A DNA stretch of 14,222 nt from NCBI GenBank assembly GCA_964397365.1, contig CAYNIU010000056.1:1-14222 (forward strand). Reading direction: 5' to 3'. Below, piece after piece: positions 6,721-14,222 of this stretch. A program made the translations under genes and the position numbers. Every line of letters begins with the position of its first letter. Positions within the stretch are counted from its first letter, which is position 1. The notes under the pieces were generated by a model. The model searched no databases and was not told the DNA's origin. It saw nothing but the letters and a program-made list of their open reading frames with translations. Origin of the DNA: Methylomarinum sp964397365. GTDB taxonomy: Bacteria; Pseudomonadota; Gammaproteobacteria; Methylococcales; Methylomonadaceae.

Positions 6721-7364
6721 GCCATGATCTCCTGCAGATGGAAGTGGAAAGGTCCCAATTTGCCACCGTAGTTCCCGGCGCTAATACGCTTGATGCCATT
6801 TTCCGCACCTAGTTCACAAACTGCCTGTATACCAACACGCATGGCGGCACTGATTGCTTCTTCAGTCAAACCATCAATCACAATTTCCATCACCGATTCA
6901 ATTTCCGGCGATAATTCACTTTTGGTAATACCTTTCAGAGTCGGACAGAAAGCATCATTCGTCGATGCGCCCAAGGCCGGATATTTAGACCCCACTTTGG
7001 AACCGGAACGAACCACCCCCCCCGGAAACGGCATGATGACATCTGCTACTTTACGCATTTCTTCAATTGCCGCTTCACAGGCCGCTAAAGCTTGTGGTTG
7101 TGATTCCGCCAGCACCAGAAAATTACCGCCGCCCACGGCATCAACCTGTCCTGTAGTNNNNNNNNNNNNNNNNNNNNNNNNNNNNNNNNNNNNNNNNNNN
7201 NNNNNNNNNNNNNNNNNNNNNNNNNNNNNNNNNNNNNNNNNNNNNNNNNNNNNNNNNGAAATCATCGCCCATTTTTCGTTCTGTGCAGTAATAATGGCTC
7301 GCGTTCCTTTCATCGGAAACGCTTCAGCGAAAGTTTTATCAATTGTTACGCCATTGATAATCAT
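6717..7364 (-). CDS. fhcD: FhcD, formylmethanofuran:H4MPT formyltransferase, interrupted by assembly gap
   Basis: FhcD transfers the formyl group between tetrahydromethanopterin and methanofuran, the entry step of the Fhc complex. The visible N-terminal 35 residues (MIINGVTIDKTFAEAFPMKG and onward) and the last roughly 146 residues (with PFPGGVVRSGSK and SAGNYGGKLGPF) are clearly the formyltransferase family. The middle is hidden by 100 N. Compared with the roughly 300-residue family, about 115 residues are missing, so the real gap should be near 345 bases and the apparent length here is too short. The gene is probably intact in the organism. It overlaps fhcA and fhcC by 4 bases each. Confidence 0.93.
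   Translation of the reverse strand: MIINGVTIDKTFAEAFPMKGTRAIITAQNEKWAMIXXXXXXXXXXXXXXXXXXXXXXXXXXXXXXXXXXTTGQVDAVGGGNFLVLAESQPQALAACEAAIEEMRKVADVIMPFPGGVVRSGSKVGSKYPALGASTNDAFCPTLKGITKSELSPEIESVMEIVIDGLTEEAISAAMRVGIQAVCELGAENGIKRISAGNYGGKLGPFHFHLQEIMA
7158..7257. other. Assembly gap of 100 N inside fhcD
   Basis: Exactly 100 undetermined bases, a length commonly used as a placeholder for a gap of unknown size. The flanks belong to one gene and happen to be in the same frame. All coordinates beyond this point may be shifted relative to the real chromosome. Confidence 0.99.
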
Positions 7365-9028
7365 ACTGCACCTCCAACCAGTGGATGCTCCGTCAAGCTG
7401 CCGCGCCCATCTTCGGTGATTTCATCATCGCTCATTTTAAAGTTACCTAATTTCATAGTCAGATAGCGATCAAAATAGCTTTGCAAGTCTTTTTCCACAG
7501 ACTTATCGTATTCCGGTTTAACAACATGAGTTGTTCCCCATTTTACATGCACGACTTCACCATCTTTGACCACCAGTTCACCGTCCTTAAACACATAGTC
7601 AGGTTTCTCGAACATTTTCTCTCTGTCCGCATTTTCAGTATATACAGTAATATCCGCCCAGTTACCGGCAGCCAATCCGCCACGATCCTGCAAGCCGATC
7701 AATCTGGCCGCTCCGGCACGGGTCATAATGGCAATTTCCTGTAATGAATATTCCCGGTCGATTGAAGCCAGGGTTGTCATTTTCTGCGCTTCAGGATGTA
7801 TCGTCGCCAGCATATCATTCCGGAAACTCTTATCCATCAACAAGCGAATCAGATGGGGATAGCTGGTAAACGGAGCGCCATTAGGATGATCCGTGGTCAG
7901 GAAAATACGCCAGGGGTCATCAACCAACAGAAATGTTTCCAATCCGATTGCCCATTGCAAGGCATTGACGAAATTCTGATCACGATATTTGAACGGCACC
8001 ACCCCGCAACCGGCATCACATTCAATATCCATACACACCCATTTGTTCGGACTGGCGAACTTATGGTTGGCATGCTGACGCATGTTATCGCCGGAAGCCG
8101 TCACGGTTTGTCCAAACAGTACCTGTCCGACATCAACGGTAATATTTTTGTTTTTGTTAATGGATTCAGCAATCTGTGCAGCACCGGAGGAAAATTTGAA
8201 ATCACCTTCGGTACCATAGCTGTGAAATTGTATGTGAGTCAGATGCATAGGTAATCCGCCAATACCCTGAATAGTATCCAGCGTTGTTTCAACATTTCCT
8301 GGCACCCCCAGGTTACAACCATGCACATGTAATGGGTGAGAAATGCCCAACTCTTTAACTGCAGTTGCTAAAACCTGCAAAATTTGCCGCGGCGTCACAT
8401 CGTAGTAGGTATTTTTTTCATCCAGATCCAGCTTGCGTTGATTAAATTTAAAAGCGCTGATGCCGCCGGCATTCACAACCTTGATACCAATTCCTTTTGC
8501 TGCTTGTAAGGTCCAGGCGACATAATCGTTAATGGCTTTTTGATCTTTCTTGGCCGTCATCATCCGCAGTAAATAATCATCACTACCCATCAGCACATAA
8601 CCGCCTTTATCCAGAATCGGAATATCAGCCATTTCCATATGCGCCTGCCGCGCATTAACCGGCAACACAGCCGGTTCAAATGCTGTGGTATAGCCCATTT
8701 CTGCATAACGATAACCGGTTACATAAGTGCTGGGCATGGCATGACCGCAACCGGAACGGGTTATCTGGGTACGCACCACTGGATCTGCGCGATGATCTTC
8801 CGGCAACAGAATCCTGGCAATATTACCTTTGCCGCCACCAATATGCGTATGCATATCAATAGCTCCAGACATGACCACCTTGCCTTTAAGATTGTATTCT
8901 TTATCAATTCTTACATCCTTCTTCGGCTTGGCAATAATTTTGCCGTTTTTGATGTAAATATCCCGTTTTTGTCCATCAACCCCATTTGCAGGATCGTAGA
9001 CTGTTCCACCTTTTAGTTTAATCAGCAT
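7361..9028 (-). CDS. fhcA: FhcA, formyltransferase/hydrolase complex subunit A (amidohydrolase)
   Basis: This 555-residue subunit is homologous to FwdA/FmdA and hydrolyses formylmethanofuran to formate and methanofuran. It has an amidohydrolase fold with metal-binding motifs in order: DMHTH (H60, H62), GIKVVNAGG with K183 as the likely carbamylated lysine, LHVHG (H234, H236), MHLTHIQFHSYG (H262, H265, H269) and LTTDHPNG (D380). Catalytic residues therefore appear complete. It overlaps fhcB by 11 bases and fhcD by 4 bases, so the four fhc genes should be translated from one mRNA. In methylotrophs this reaction ends the H4MPT-linked oxidation of formaldehyde and yields formate. Assignment of individual ligands follows the archaeal family from memory. 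Confidence 0.96.
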   Translation of the reverse strand: MLIKLKGGTVYDPANGVDGQKRDIYIKNGKIIAKPKKDVRIDKEYNLKGKVVMSGAIDMHTHIGGGKGNIARILLPEDHRADPVVRTQITRSGCGHAMPSTYVTGYRYAEMGYTTAFEPAVLPVNARQAHMEMADIPILDKGGYVLMGSDDYLLRMMTAKKDQKAINDYVAWTLQAAKGIGIKVVNAGGISAFKFNQRKLDLDEKNTYYDVTPRQILQVLATAVKELGISHPLHVHGCNLGVPGNVETTLDTIQGIGGLPMHLTHIQFHSYGTEGDFKFSSGAAQIAESINKNKNITVDVGQVLFGQTVTASGDNMRQHANHKFASPNKWVCMDIECDAGCGVVPFKYRDQNFVNALQWAIGLETFLLVDDPWRIFLTTDHPNGAPFTSYPHLIRLLMDKSFRNDMLATIHPEAQKMTTLASIDREYSLQEIAIMTRAGAARLIGLQDRGGLAAGNWADITVYTENADREKMFEKPDYVFKDGELVVKDGEVVHVKWGTTHVVKPEYDKSVEKDLQSYFDRYLTMKLGNFKMSDDEITEDGRGSLTEHPLVGGAV

Positions 9029-10295
9029 TTTTCACCTGCAACGCTTGTTCAATGGCATTCAGTACATCTGCCGTACTGGGCAAGCCGGAATTTCTCAATT
9101 TTTTCAGACGGATAGCCACCACATTATCAAGACGATAAGCATGTCCGGCATGATCAATACCCGGCGTCCCAACCGGAATATAGACATCCGGCTGTTTATC
9201 GAAATTCATTCCGGAACGCCCAATAACGACTGTCGGCACCTGCGTCTGAGGTCGAACAGCGGCTGTATTAAAGGCTTGCACCCAAACCAGTGCATCCGCT
9301 TCACCATTTGTCAACAATAAATCACTATCATTCAAAAACGGATCATATTCCGGATAACCCCGGCTAAAACGAATTCGCGCCGGATAACCTGTTGTCCAGC
9401 CACAGACCTGGTTGGCTGTCTGGTCTCCTTCCTTACCTCCCAGTGGAAAACCGGAACAACGGCTGCCTTGGTCATTGATATCTTTAACCAGATTGCACAA
9501 TACTTGTACCGTCAGTTCGCCCTGACTGATATTCAGTGCCCCGGCCGCCCAGGTAACCACACCGTACTGAGCCGCTTGCAACTGTTCGGCAAGCTGTTGC
9601 AATTCTGCAATAGCAATACCCGCTACCGATTCTGCAATAACCGGATTGCCTTTTACCAGGGCGGATAAAACTGCCATCACTTCCGGTAAATCCTGGTCGT
9701 CACATCTCAGCACCTTAGCTTTTCGACCATCGGACGAAGTTGAGGCATCACCGGATGGGGCTTTACCGAGATATATAATGTTACGGCCACTGGTATCCGG
9801 TAAATGCATAGCGACTTCATTCCACAAATAACGTTCATAAAAACGCGGCGCAAAAGCTTCCAGATCAACACCCACTACTAACAGTAAATCACAGCGATTC
9901 TTGATTTCTGCCAGGGTCGTTGTCATCCAACCGGCATCCTGCATGGCCAGAAAATTACGTCTGGCCGCAGTAAAATTCATGTTATCCACCACAGCGCCGC
10001 TACGATCAGCAACGGCCAACAAAGCTCGCATACCATTGACGTCAGTAGCACACCCTCCCATTACAGGCAGATTACTGCTGTTCAATATTTCCGCAGCCTT
10101 ACTGACGGCCTGTTCCAAGCTGACTTCCTGACCATCAATTCTGGGGTTGGTATCGGTAATGGGCTGTTCAAATGCCGGTGTATTGACAGCACAACCATTT
10201 TCAGTCACCCGCAGTGCGATACCATCGACCTGAACGCTCAGATCATCAGTACCGATACCGCAAAAAGGACTAGGCACTTCTGTTATTTCAGTCAT
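9018..10295 (-). CDS. fhcB: FhcB, formyltransferase/hydrolase complex subunit B
   Basis: This 425-residue subunit is related to the tungsten/molybdenum subunit FwdB/FmdB of archaeal formylmethanofuran dehydrogenase, but it is known not to act as a dehydrogenase in bacteria. The sequence shows why: the N-terminal CxxCxxxC Fe-S site reads S9-P-F-C12-G-I-G-T16-D-D, so only one of the three cysteines remains. The segment aligned with the metal-binding cysteine region (PVMGGCATDVNGM) has no cysteine at the expected ligand position. It therefore probably supports FhcA structurally. It is the first gene of fhcBADC, with AAAGGA 9 bases before the ATG, and reads divergently from the copper-gene cluster. 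Confidence 0.93.
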   Translation of the reverse strand: MTEITEVPSPFCGIGTDDLSVQVDGIALRVTENGCAVNTPAFEQPITDTNPRIDGQEVSLEQAVSKAAEILNSSNLPVMGGCATDVNGMRALLAVADRSGAVVDNMNFTAARRNFLAMQDAGWMTTTLAEIKNRCDLLLVVGVDLEAFAPRFYERYLWNEVAMHLPDTSGRNIIYLGKAPSGDASTSSDGRKAKVLRCDDQDLPEVMAVLSALVKGNPVIAESVAGIAIAELQQLAEQLQAAQYGVVTWAAGALNISQGELTVQVLCNLVKDINDQGSRCSGFPLGGKEGDQTANQVCGWTTGYPARIRFSRGYPEYDPFLNDSDLLLTNGEADALVWVQAFNTAAVRPQTQVPTVVIGRSGMNFDKQPDVYIPVGTPGIDHAGHAYRLDNVVAIRLKKLRNSGLPSTADVLNAIEQALQVKNAD

Positions 10296-10353
10296 ATAAA
10301 TTCATCCTTTACTTTCTATCGATCTAATCCTATCACATATGTATCCTTTCCCT

Positions 10354-10383
10354 ATTTTAAAATCAAATCCATAACTACGCCAA
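10354..10383 (-). promoter_or_regulatory. Candidate fhcB promoter
   Basis: Read on the - strand, TTGGCG (10383-10378) is followed after 18 bases by TAAAAT (10359-10354), five of six matches to the -10 consensus. A start near 10347 would leave a leader of about 50 bases before the fhcB ATG. Such AT-rich DNA offers many weak matches, so this is tentative. Confidence 0.3.
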
Positions 10384-10535
10384 TTAACATAGCGCCTGAA
10401 TCAAAACCACTTACAGCAAACTACGGATTTATAAAACGATGTCATTTAACCTATTCAAAACGGGTCATATCACACAAAACCACTATCTATCAGTGAAAAT
10501 AAAAAATAAATTTATTAAATTCAATGACTTAAAAA

Positions 10536-10564
10536 TTGGCAACAAAAATGCGTTAAAATTAAAT
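10536..10564 (+). promoter_or_regulatory. Candidate promoter of the outer-membrane protein / copCD cluster
   Basis: TTGGCA at 10536-10541 and TTAAAT at 10559-10564 are spaced by 17 bases, about 25 bases before the first ATG. The -10 box is poor (four of six), and the leader would be short, so this is a weak call. Confidence 0.25.
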
Positions 10565-10588
10565 GGCAAATCACCCTGAGAACCGCAA

Positions 10589-11554
10589 ATGACTAGCAAA
10601 GATATAACACACAATAAAAACGATATTCAAAAATTGAGTCTGGTTATGCTATTGACCAGTCTGCTACTGTTATTAATTCCATCTTCCGTCTGGTCACACG
10701 GTTGGGCCGGAAAACGTTTTTTTCCGTCAACACTGGCCACCGAAGATCCTTTCGTCAATGATGAATTTTCTATTGTAACAGGACATATCAAAGCCCCTAA
10801 TGAGGATGGTGATTTAACTCGGTCAACGACCATAGATGCTGAATATACTAAAACGATTTTCCCAAATTTTGGTATCAGTCTGGGCGCTGCCTACAATTTC
10901 GTCCATGATGTCAATGGAGGTTCTAATCAGTCAGGATTCAGTAATTTGGAAGTCGGCGCTAAATACCAGTTCCTGACCAGTGAAAAATATGAATCATTAT
11001 TATCTCTTGGACTGGGCGCTACCGTGGGAACTACCGGTGACATCAATGTTCCGGAATCAGACATCTTTTCAACAGTCGCTCCGGGAATATTCTTTGGTCA
11101 AGGTTTTGGTTTTCTGCCGAAAAGATTGAAATATCTTCGCCCCTTTGCCTTTACCGGTTTGCTTCAGGCAAATGTACCTTTATCCAGCCATAGTATTGTT
11201 GACGGCGTAGCCAGTCAAAACTCAAATACTTTGACCTGGGGCGGCGCCATCGAATATTCTATTCCCTATTTACAGGCATTTATTAAAGACGTGGGTATCC
11301 CTGCGCCTTTCAACCGTATGATTCCATTGGTCGAAGTTTCTGCAAGCAGTTGTATGGATAGCGCCTGTTCAGGAACAACCGGCACTATCAACCCCGGTTT
11401 TACCTGGGTCGGAAATTATATACAGCTTGGCCTTGAGGCGACCATTCCTGTTAACCATGCTACCGGCAATAATATCGGTGTTCTGGCTCAATTTCATATT
11501 TATGTTGACGATGCCGCTCCAAAAACTCTTGGCCGCCCTTTATTTGGAAACTGA
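10589..11554 (+). CDS. Predicted outer-membrane beta-barrel protein beside copCD
   Basis: This 321-residue protein of unknown exact function has a long signal peptide (hydrophobic core about residues 17-31) with likely cleavage after S36, giving a mature start of HGWAGKRFFPSTLATEDPF. The rest alternates polar and hydrophobic residues with many Gly and aromatic residues (for example LEVGAKYQFL, YIQLGLEATIPV, GVLAQFHIYV), typical of an outer-membrane beta-barrel, perhaps of the transporter-like group related to the phenol-degradation MetA family. C255 and C260 could form a disulphide in a loop. The gene stops 3 bases before copC and is surely co-transcribed with copC and copD, so a role in copper passage or sensing across the envelope is a reasonable inference, not shown. 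The ribosome binding site is weak. Confidence 0.7.
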   Translation: MTSKDITHNKNDIQKLSLVMLLTSLLLLLIPSSVWSHGWAGKRFFPSTLATEDPFVNDEFSIVTGHIKAPNEDGDLTRSTTIDAEYTKTIFPNFGISLGAAYNFVHDVNGGSNQSGFSNLEVGAKYQFLTSEKYESLLSLGLGATVGTTGDINVPESDIFSTVAPGIFFGQGFGFLPKRLKYLRPFAFTGLLQANVPLSSHSIVDGVASQNSNTLTWGGAIEYSIPYLQAFIKDVGIPAPFNRMIPLVEVSASSCMDSACSGTTGTINPGFTWVGNYIQLGLEATIPVNHATGNNIGVLAQFHIYVDDAAPKTLGRPLFGN

Positions 11555-11557
11555 TCC

Positions 11558-11929
11558 ATGAAAACAATATTAACATTATTCAAAATAACGCTTTTCCTTC
11601 TCCTGCAATTATGGTTCTCCCTGGCGCAGGCCCATGCCTTTATCGAACGGTCACAGCCCAAGCCCGGCGAAGAACTTAACGTAGCGCCTAAAGTCATCAT
11701 CCTCACCTATAATAAAAATATAGAACCTGCATTCAGCAGTATTCAAATTGTCCGGGAAGAATCACAAATACTGATTGAAACAGGAAAAGCTCAAGCTGTA
11801 GAAAACGAACCCAATAAACTGCTTCTGCCATTACCGGAACTGACCCAAGGTGAGTATCATATCAATTGGGTTGTTTTGTCCCGCGATGGACACAGGACAA
11901 TGGGCGATTACACTTTTGTTATTCAATAA
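11558..11929 (+). CDS. copC: CopC, periplasmic copper-binding protein
   Basis: This 123-residue periplasmic protein has a signal peptide ending in AQA (residue 25), so the mature protein begins with histidine (HAFIERSQPKPGEEL). The Cu(II) ligands known for the family are all present: H26 (mature His1), D110 and H112 in SRDGHRTMGDYTF, matching the His1/Asp/His set of Pseudomonas CopC. The methionine-rich Cu(I) site of plasmid-borne CopC is absent, with only one methionine in the mature chain, so this is the single Cu(II)-site type described from methanotrophs. It follows the barrel gene after 3 bases and precedes copD by 12 bases. The likely role is to collect copper in the periplasm and pass it to CopD. 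Confidence 0.93.
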   Translation: MKTILTLFKITLFLLLQLWFSLAQAHAFIERSQPKPGEELNVAPKVIILTYNKNIEPAFSSIQIVREESQILIETGKAQAVENEPNKLLLPLPELTQGEYHINWVVLSRDGHRTMGDYTFVIQ

Positions 11930-11941
11930 CCGCGCTTTGTT

Positions 11942-12934
11942 ATGACTCATTGGATTCATGTACTCACAGCATTATTGCAATATACCGGACTCATTGTTCT
12001 GATAGGCGCCCTGGCAACGCACAATATAAAAAATATTAACGTTCCCCCGATATTTTCGACAACGGTTCAAGAAAGGCTTAACAGCACCCTCATCACAGCG
12101 TTGACAGCATTAACACTCAGCGCCCCTGCGGTATTAGCGATACGCGCCACGATGATGACAGGCCGCCCCGTGGGCGAAATAATGCCCACATTGCCAACAT
12201 TGCTGTTACACACGCATTATGGCTTTGTCTGGTTAGTCCGTTGTGTATTACTGATAAGCCTATGGTTACTTGTTATACCTCTGATAAGGACTAATAAACA
12301 ATGGCTGGTCAAACCCATGTTTATTGTTGCCACCTTGATTGCCTGGACTTTAAGCGCTGCCGGTCACGCTTCTGGATGGGACGATTTTAGCTGGCAACAA
12401 TTAACAGACTGGTTGCATATCATCAGTGCTTCATTGTGGGCAGGCAGTATGCTAAGCACGCTATTTGTAATTTGGCCGTTATTGCATTCCGACTCTTGCC
12501 TGAATTTCATCAACCATGCCGCATTACGTCTTTCCCGGCTTGCCAGCAAAGTGTTTATGCTGGTCATAGCCACTGGTCTAGTTAATCTTTATTTACAGCT
12601 TTCTACACCAGGCGATTTAGTCAACACAAGTTACGGGCAAATTTTATCCATCAAAATCATTCTGGTTGTGATGATGCTGTATTTTGCTTTCATTAATCGC
12701 TATCGTTACTTAGCGTTAAGGCAACAACAAACTGATCATAAAACACCTCTATTGACAAAAATCGCCCACTTCCTTTTGTTTTTTGCACCGGGATTACAGC
12801 AACAATCCGATAAAACGGTGAGTCGTCACTTTTTCCAAATACTTATTCTGGAAACTTTATGTCTACTTGCCGTGTTAGTTTGCACTTCTATTCTTAGACA
12901 TGGGCCGCCACCACCACATAATATGATGATGTGA
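11942..12934 (+). CDS. copD: CopD, inner-membrane copper protein
   Basis: This 330-residue integral membrane protein has about eight hydrophobic helices (roughly residues 8-26, 48-67, 93-115, 124-142, 158-180, 204-221, 233-251 and 299-318). Family features include GHASG at 141-145, the DWLHIISASLWAGSM segment (156-170) and YGQILSIKIILVVMMLYFAF (231-250). CopD is thought to take copper from CopC and import it into the cytoplasm, although the mechanism is not settled. The C-terminus ends in RHGPPPPHNMMM, a short tail with two histidines and three methionines that could bind copper. It is the last gene of the barrel-copC-copD cluster, and no clear terminator follows. The start has a poor ribosome binding site, suggesting coupling to copC. 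Confidence 0.9.
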   Translation: MTHWIHVLTALLQYTGLIVLIGALATHNIKNINVPPIFSTTVQERLNSTLITALTALTLSAPAVLAIRATMMTGRPVGEIMPTLPTLLLHTHYGFVWLVRCVLLISLWLLVIPLIRTNKQWLVKPMFIVATLIAWTLSAAGHASGWDDFSWQQLTDWLHIISASLWAGSMLSTLFVIWPLLHSDSCLNFINHAALRLSRLASKVFMLVIATGLVNLYLQLSTPGDLVNTSYGQILSIKIILVVMMLYFAFINRYRYLALRQQQTDHKTPLLTKIAHFLLFFAPGLQQQSDKTVSRHFFQILILETLCLLAVLVCTSILRHGPPPPHNMMM

Positions 12935-12977
12935 ACAATCCCAAGTCTTTTTATGCGCCTGAAATTATCACAAATTG

Positions 12978-13036
12978 TATTGAGTCCATACGTAAAACCT
13001 GGCCCCACAGGGAATTTATCTGACACCTGTCCCGAA
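12978..13036 (-). repeat. Possible REP-like element remnant downstream of copD
   Basis: Read on the - strand, GGGACAGGTGTCAGAT is followed about 15 bases on by GGGGCCAGGTTTTACGTATG and then GACTCA. This GGGNCAGGT-type wording resembles the repeats that flank REP-associated tyrosine transposases in many proteobacteria. No transposase is present. The word GTATGGACTCA also occurs in the pip-fhcC spacer (5881-5891). The recognition is from general appearance only. Confidence 0.25.
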
Positions 13037-13111
13037 GCTTTTCAACATTTTTCACCTCTCATAAGCAAGTTACGTTAAAATATTCGGCTAATATCCGGTT
13101 ATATTATTGCT

Positions 13112-13897
13112 ATGCTTAATAAACTATTATTATCACTCGTTTATGTCTTGGCTTTAGGCGCATGCGCCACCAGCCCAACCGGCAGATCACAATTTATTGT
13201 CATGCCCGATGCCCAAATCAATCAAATGGGACTACAGGCTTTTGATAACTTGAAAACACAAAAACCCATCAGTCAAAATCAGCGATATATACAATTTGCC
13301 GATTGTGTAACCCAAGCGTTGACCAATGAGGTCGGTGGCAACTGGGAAATTGTGGTTTTTCAGGATGACACACTAAATGCCTTTGCCTTACCCGGTAATA
13401 AAATTGGCGTTCACAGCGGATTAATCAGGCTGGTCGATAATCAGGACCAACTGGCCGCGGTAATCGGCCATGAAATCGGCCATGTCATTGCCCGGCACAG
13501 TAACGAACGGCTGTCACAGAAGACTGCCGTCAATCAGGGTGTAGCGCTGATTCAGGCCATCAGCGCACCGCAAACCGCATTGGGACAAACGGCTATCGGT
13601 CTGCTCGGTATTGGCGCACAATACGGTATTCTGCTACCTTACAGTCGTTCTCAAGAGAGTGAAGCGGATATTATCGGTCTTGATTTAATGGCGAAAGCAG
13701 GATTTGACCCACGCCAGAGTATTACATTGTGGCAAAAAATGTCTACGGCCAACAACGGTCGACAACCTGCAGAATTTTTATCAACGCATCCATCAAACAG
13801 CTCTCGTATTGAGAATCTGAATAATCGTATACCTCAAGTCATGTCTGTTCGCCAGCAAGCTTTGGCCATTGGCAAGCAGCCACGTTGCAAAAAGTAA
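13112..13897 (+). CDS. M48-family metalloprotease, predicted lipoprotein (LoiP/YggG-like)
   Basis: This 261-residue protein has a lipoprotein signal (ALGAC, acylated cysteine C18), so it should be anchored in the cell envelope and face the periplasm. The zinc-protease signature HEIGH gives H120, E121 and H124, and the third ligand is E182 in ESEAD, with D186 also conserved. THPSNSSR at 225-232 is the family's second histidine motif. It resembles LoiP/YggG, envelope quality-control proteases, and is shorter than the BepA type, with no TPR repeats visible. It lies 177 bases after copD, probably with its own promoter, which I cannot place well. Its stop overlaps the dapC start by one base (TAATG), so both are probably translated from one mRNA. 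Confidence 0.92.
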   Translation: MLNKLLLSLVYVLALGACATSPTGRSQFIVMPDAQINQMGLQAFDNLKTQKPISQNQRYIQFADCVTQALTNEVGGNWEIVVFQDDTLNAFALPGNKIGVHSGLIRLVDNQDQLAAVIGHEIGHVIARHSNERLSQKTAVNQGVALIQAISAPQTALGQTAIGLLGIGAQYGILLPYSRSQESEADIIGLDLMAKAGFDPRQSITLWQKMSTANNGRQPAEFLSTHPSNSSRIENLNNRIPQVMSVRQQALAIGKQPRCKK

Positions 13898-14222
13898 TGA
13901 ACCCATTTCTTAAACAGTTACATCCCTATCCTTTTGAAAAACTGCAGCAACTCAAACAGGGCATTACACCTCCTGCTCATAAGCCACATATTGCGCTATC
14001 AATAGGCGAGCCTAAACAGCCTACTCCGCATTTTATTCAGGAAACGCTGTTAACGCATTTACATGGCCTGGGTAACTATCCCACGACTAGGGGCTTGCCG
14101 GAATTGCGGGAAACAATTGCAGAATGGCTCAGTAGGCGGTTCAATATTGCCCCTGAATATATTTCTGCAGAGCGGCATATATTACCGGTTAACGGTACCC
14201 GGGAAGCCTTATTTTCCATTGC
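13897..14222 (+). CDS. dapC: DapC, N-succinyldiaminopimelate aminotransferase (5' part)
   Basis: Only the first 108 residues are inside the window. They start MNPFLKQLHPYPFEKLQQLK and contain ALSIGEPKQPTP, GLGNYPTTRGLPELRETIAE and PVNGTREALFSI, the N-terminal pattern of class I PLP-dependent aminotransferases and closest to DapC. The enzyme makes N-succinyl-LL-diaminopimelate for lysine and peptidoglycan synthesis. The PLP lysine lies beyond the window. The ATG overlaps the M48 gene's stop codon by one base, pointing to translational coupling. Another aminotransferase of the same class is possible, but the YPFEKL start argues for DapC. Confidence 0.88.
   Translation, partial: MNPFLKQLHPYPFEKLQQLKQGITPPAHKPHIALSIGEPKQPTPHFIQETLLTHLHGLGNYPTTRGLPELRETIAEWLSRRFNIAPEYISAERHILPVNGTREALFSI

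Larger units (their letters stand above)
10296..10588. other. Divergent promoter region between fhcB and the copCD cluster
   Basis: These 293 AT-rich bases contain no credible gene. They must carry promoters for both the fhcBADC operon (- strand) and the + strand cluster. I see candidate boxes for each but no clear operator palindrome. Confidence 0.6.

Noticed and set aside
6790..7419. Long + strand reading frame opposite fhcD
   Set aside because: It reads through the N gap and is antisense to clear FhcD coding sequence, so it is a shadow frame.
7796..8254. 152-codon + strand frame opposite fhcA
   Set aside because: It is antisense to strongly conserved amidohydrolase motifs and has no start signals or recognisable domain.

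Overview
The window reads as part of the chromosome of a gammaproteobacterial (type I, Methylococcales-like) methanotroph or a close methylotrophic relative. Three things point there: a pqqABCDE operon, which makes the cofactor of methanol dehydrogenases; a complete set of four genes for the formyltransferase/hydrolase complex (fhcBADC) of the tetrahydromethanopterin C1 pathway; and a CopC/CopD copper module. The species cannot be named from the sequence. Composition looks even throughout, and I see no integrase, insertion sequence, CRISPR array, tRNA or rRNA.

Layout. Positions 1-3379 (+ strand) hold the PQQ operon. A good sigma70-type promoter precedes a 24-residue PqqA precursor, an attenuator-like terminator follows it, and pqqB, pqqC, pqqD and pqqE are then tightly packed. 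Positions 3421-5580 (- strand, convergent with pqqE) hold prolyl iminopeptidase, a tail-anchored coiled-coil protein built on a 75-bp tandem repeat, and ubiX, likely one transcript. Positions 5581-5907 are non-coding and contain a 34-bp inverted repeat. Positions 5908-10295 (- strand) hold fhcB-fhcA-fhcD-fhcC, with every junction overlapping; fhcD is interrupted by a 100-N assembly gap. Positions 10296-10588 are an AT-rich divergent promoter region. Positions 10589-12934 (+) hold a predicted outer-membrane beta-barrel protein, copC and copD. Positions 13112-14222 (+) hold an M48 metalloprotease lipoprotein and the 5' part of dapC, which runs off the window.

How the genes work together. PQQ serves periplasmic methanol oxidation to formaldehyde. 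The Fhc complex acts at the other end of the H4MPT route, moving the formyl group to methanofuran and releasing formate. CopC/CopD and the adjacent barrel protein fit the heavy copper demand of particulate methane monooxygenase. The remaining genes are housekeeping: UbiX for prenyl-FMN, DapC for lysine and peptidoglycan precursors, and peptidases.

I did not find a clearly new system. The points most worth checking are the heptad/hendecad repeat protein between pip and ubiX, the barrel protein whose predicted mature N-terminus is histidine next to CopC, the loss of Fe-S cysteines in FhcB, and the collapsed gap in fhcD.
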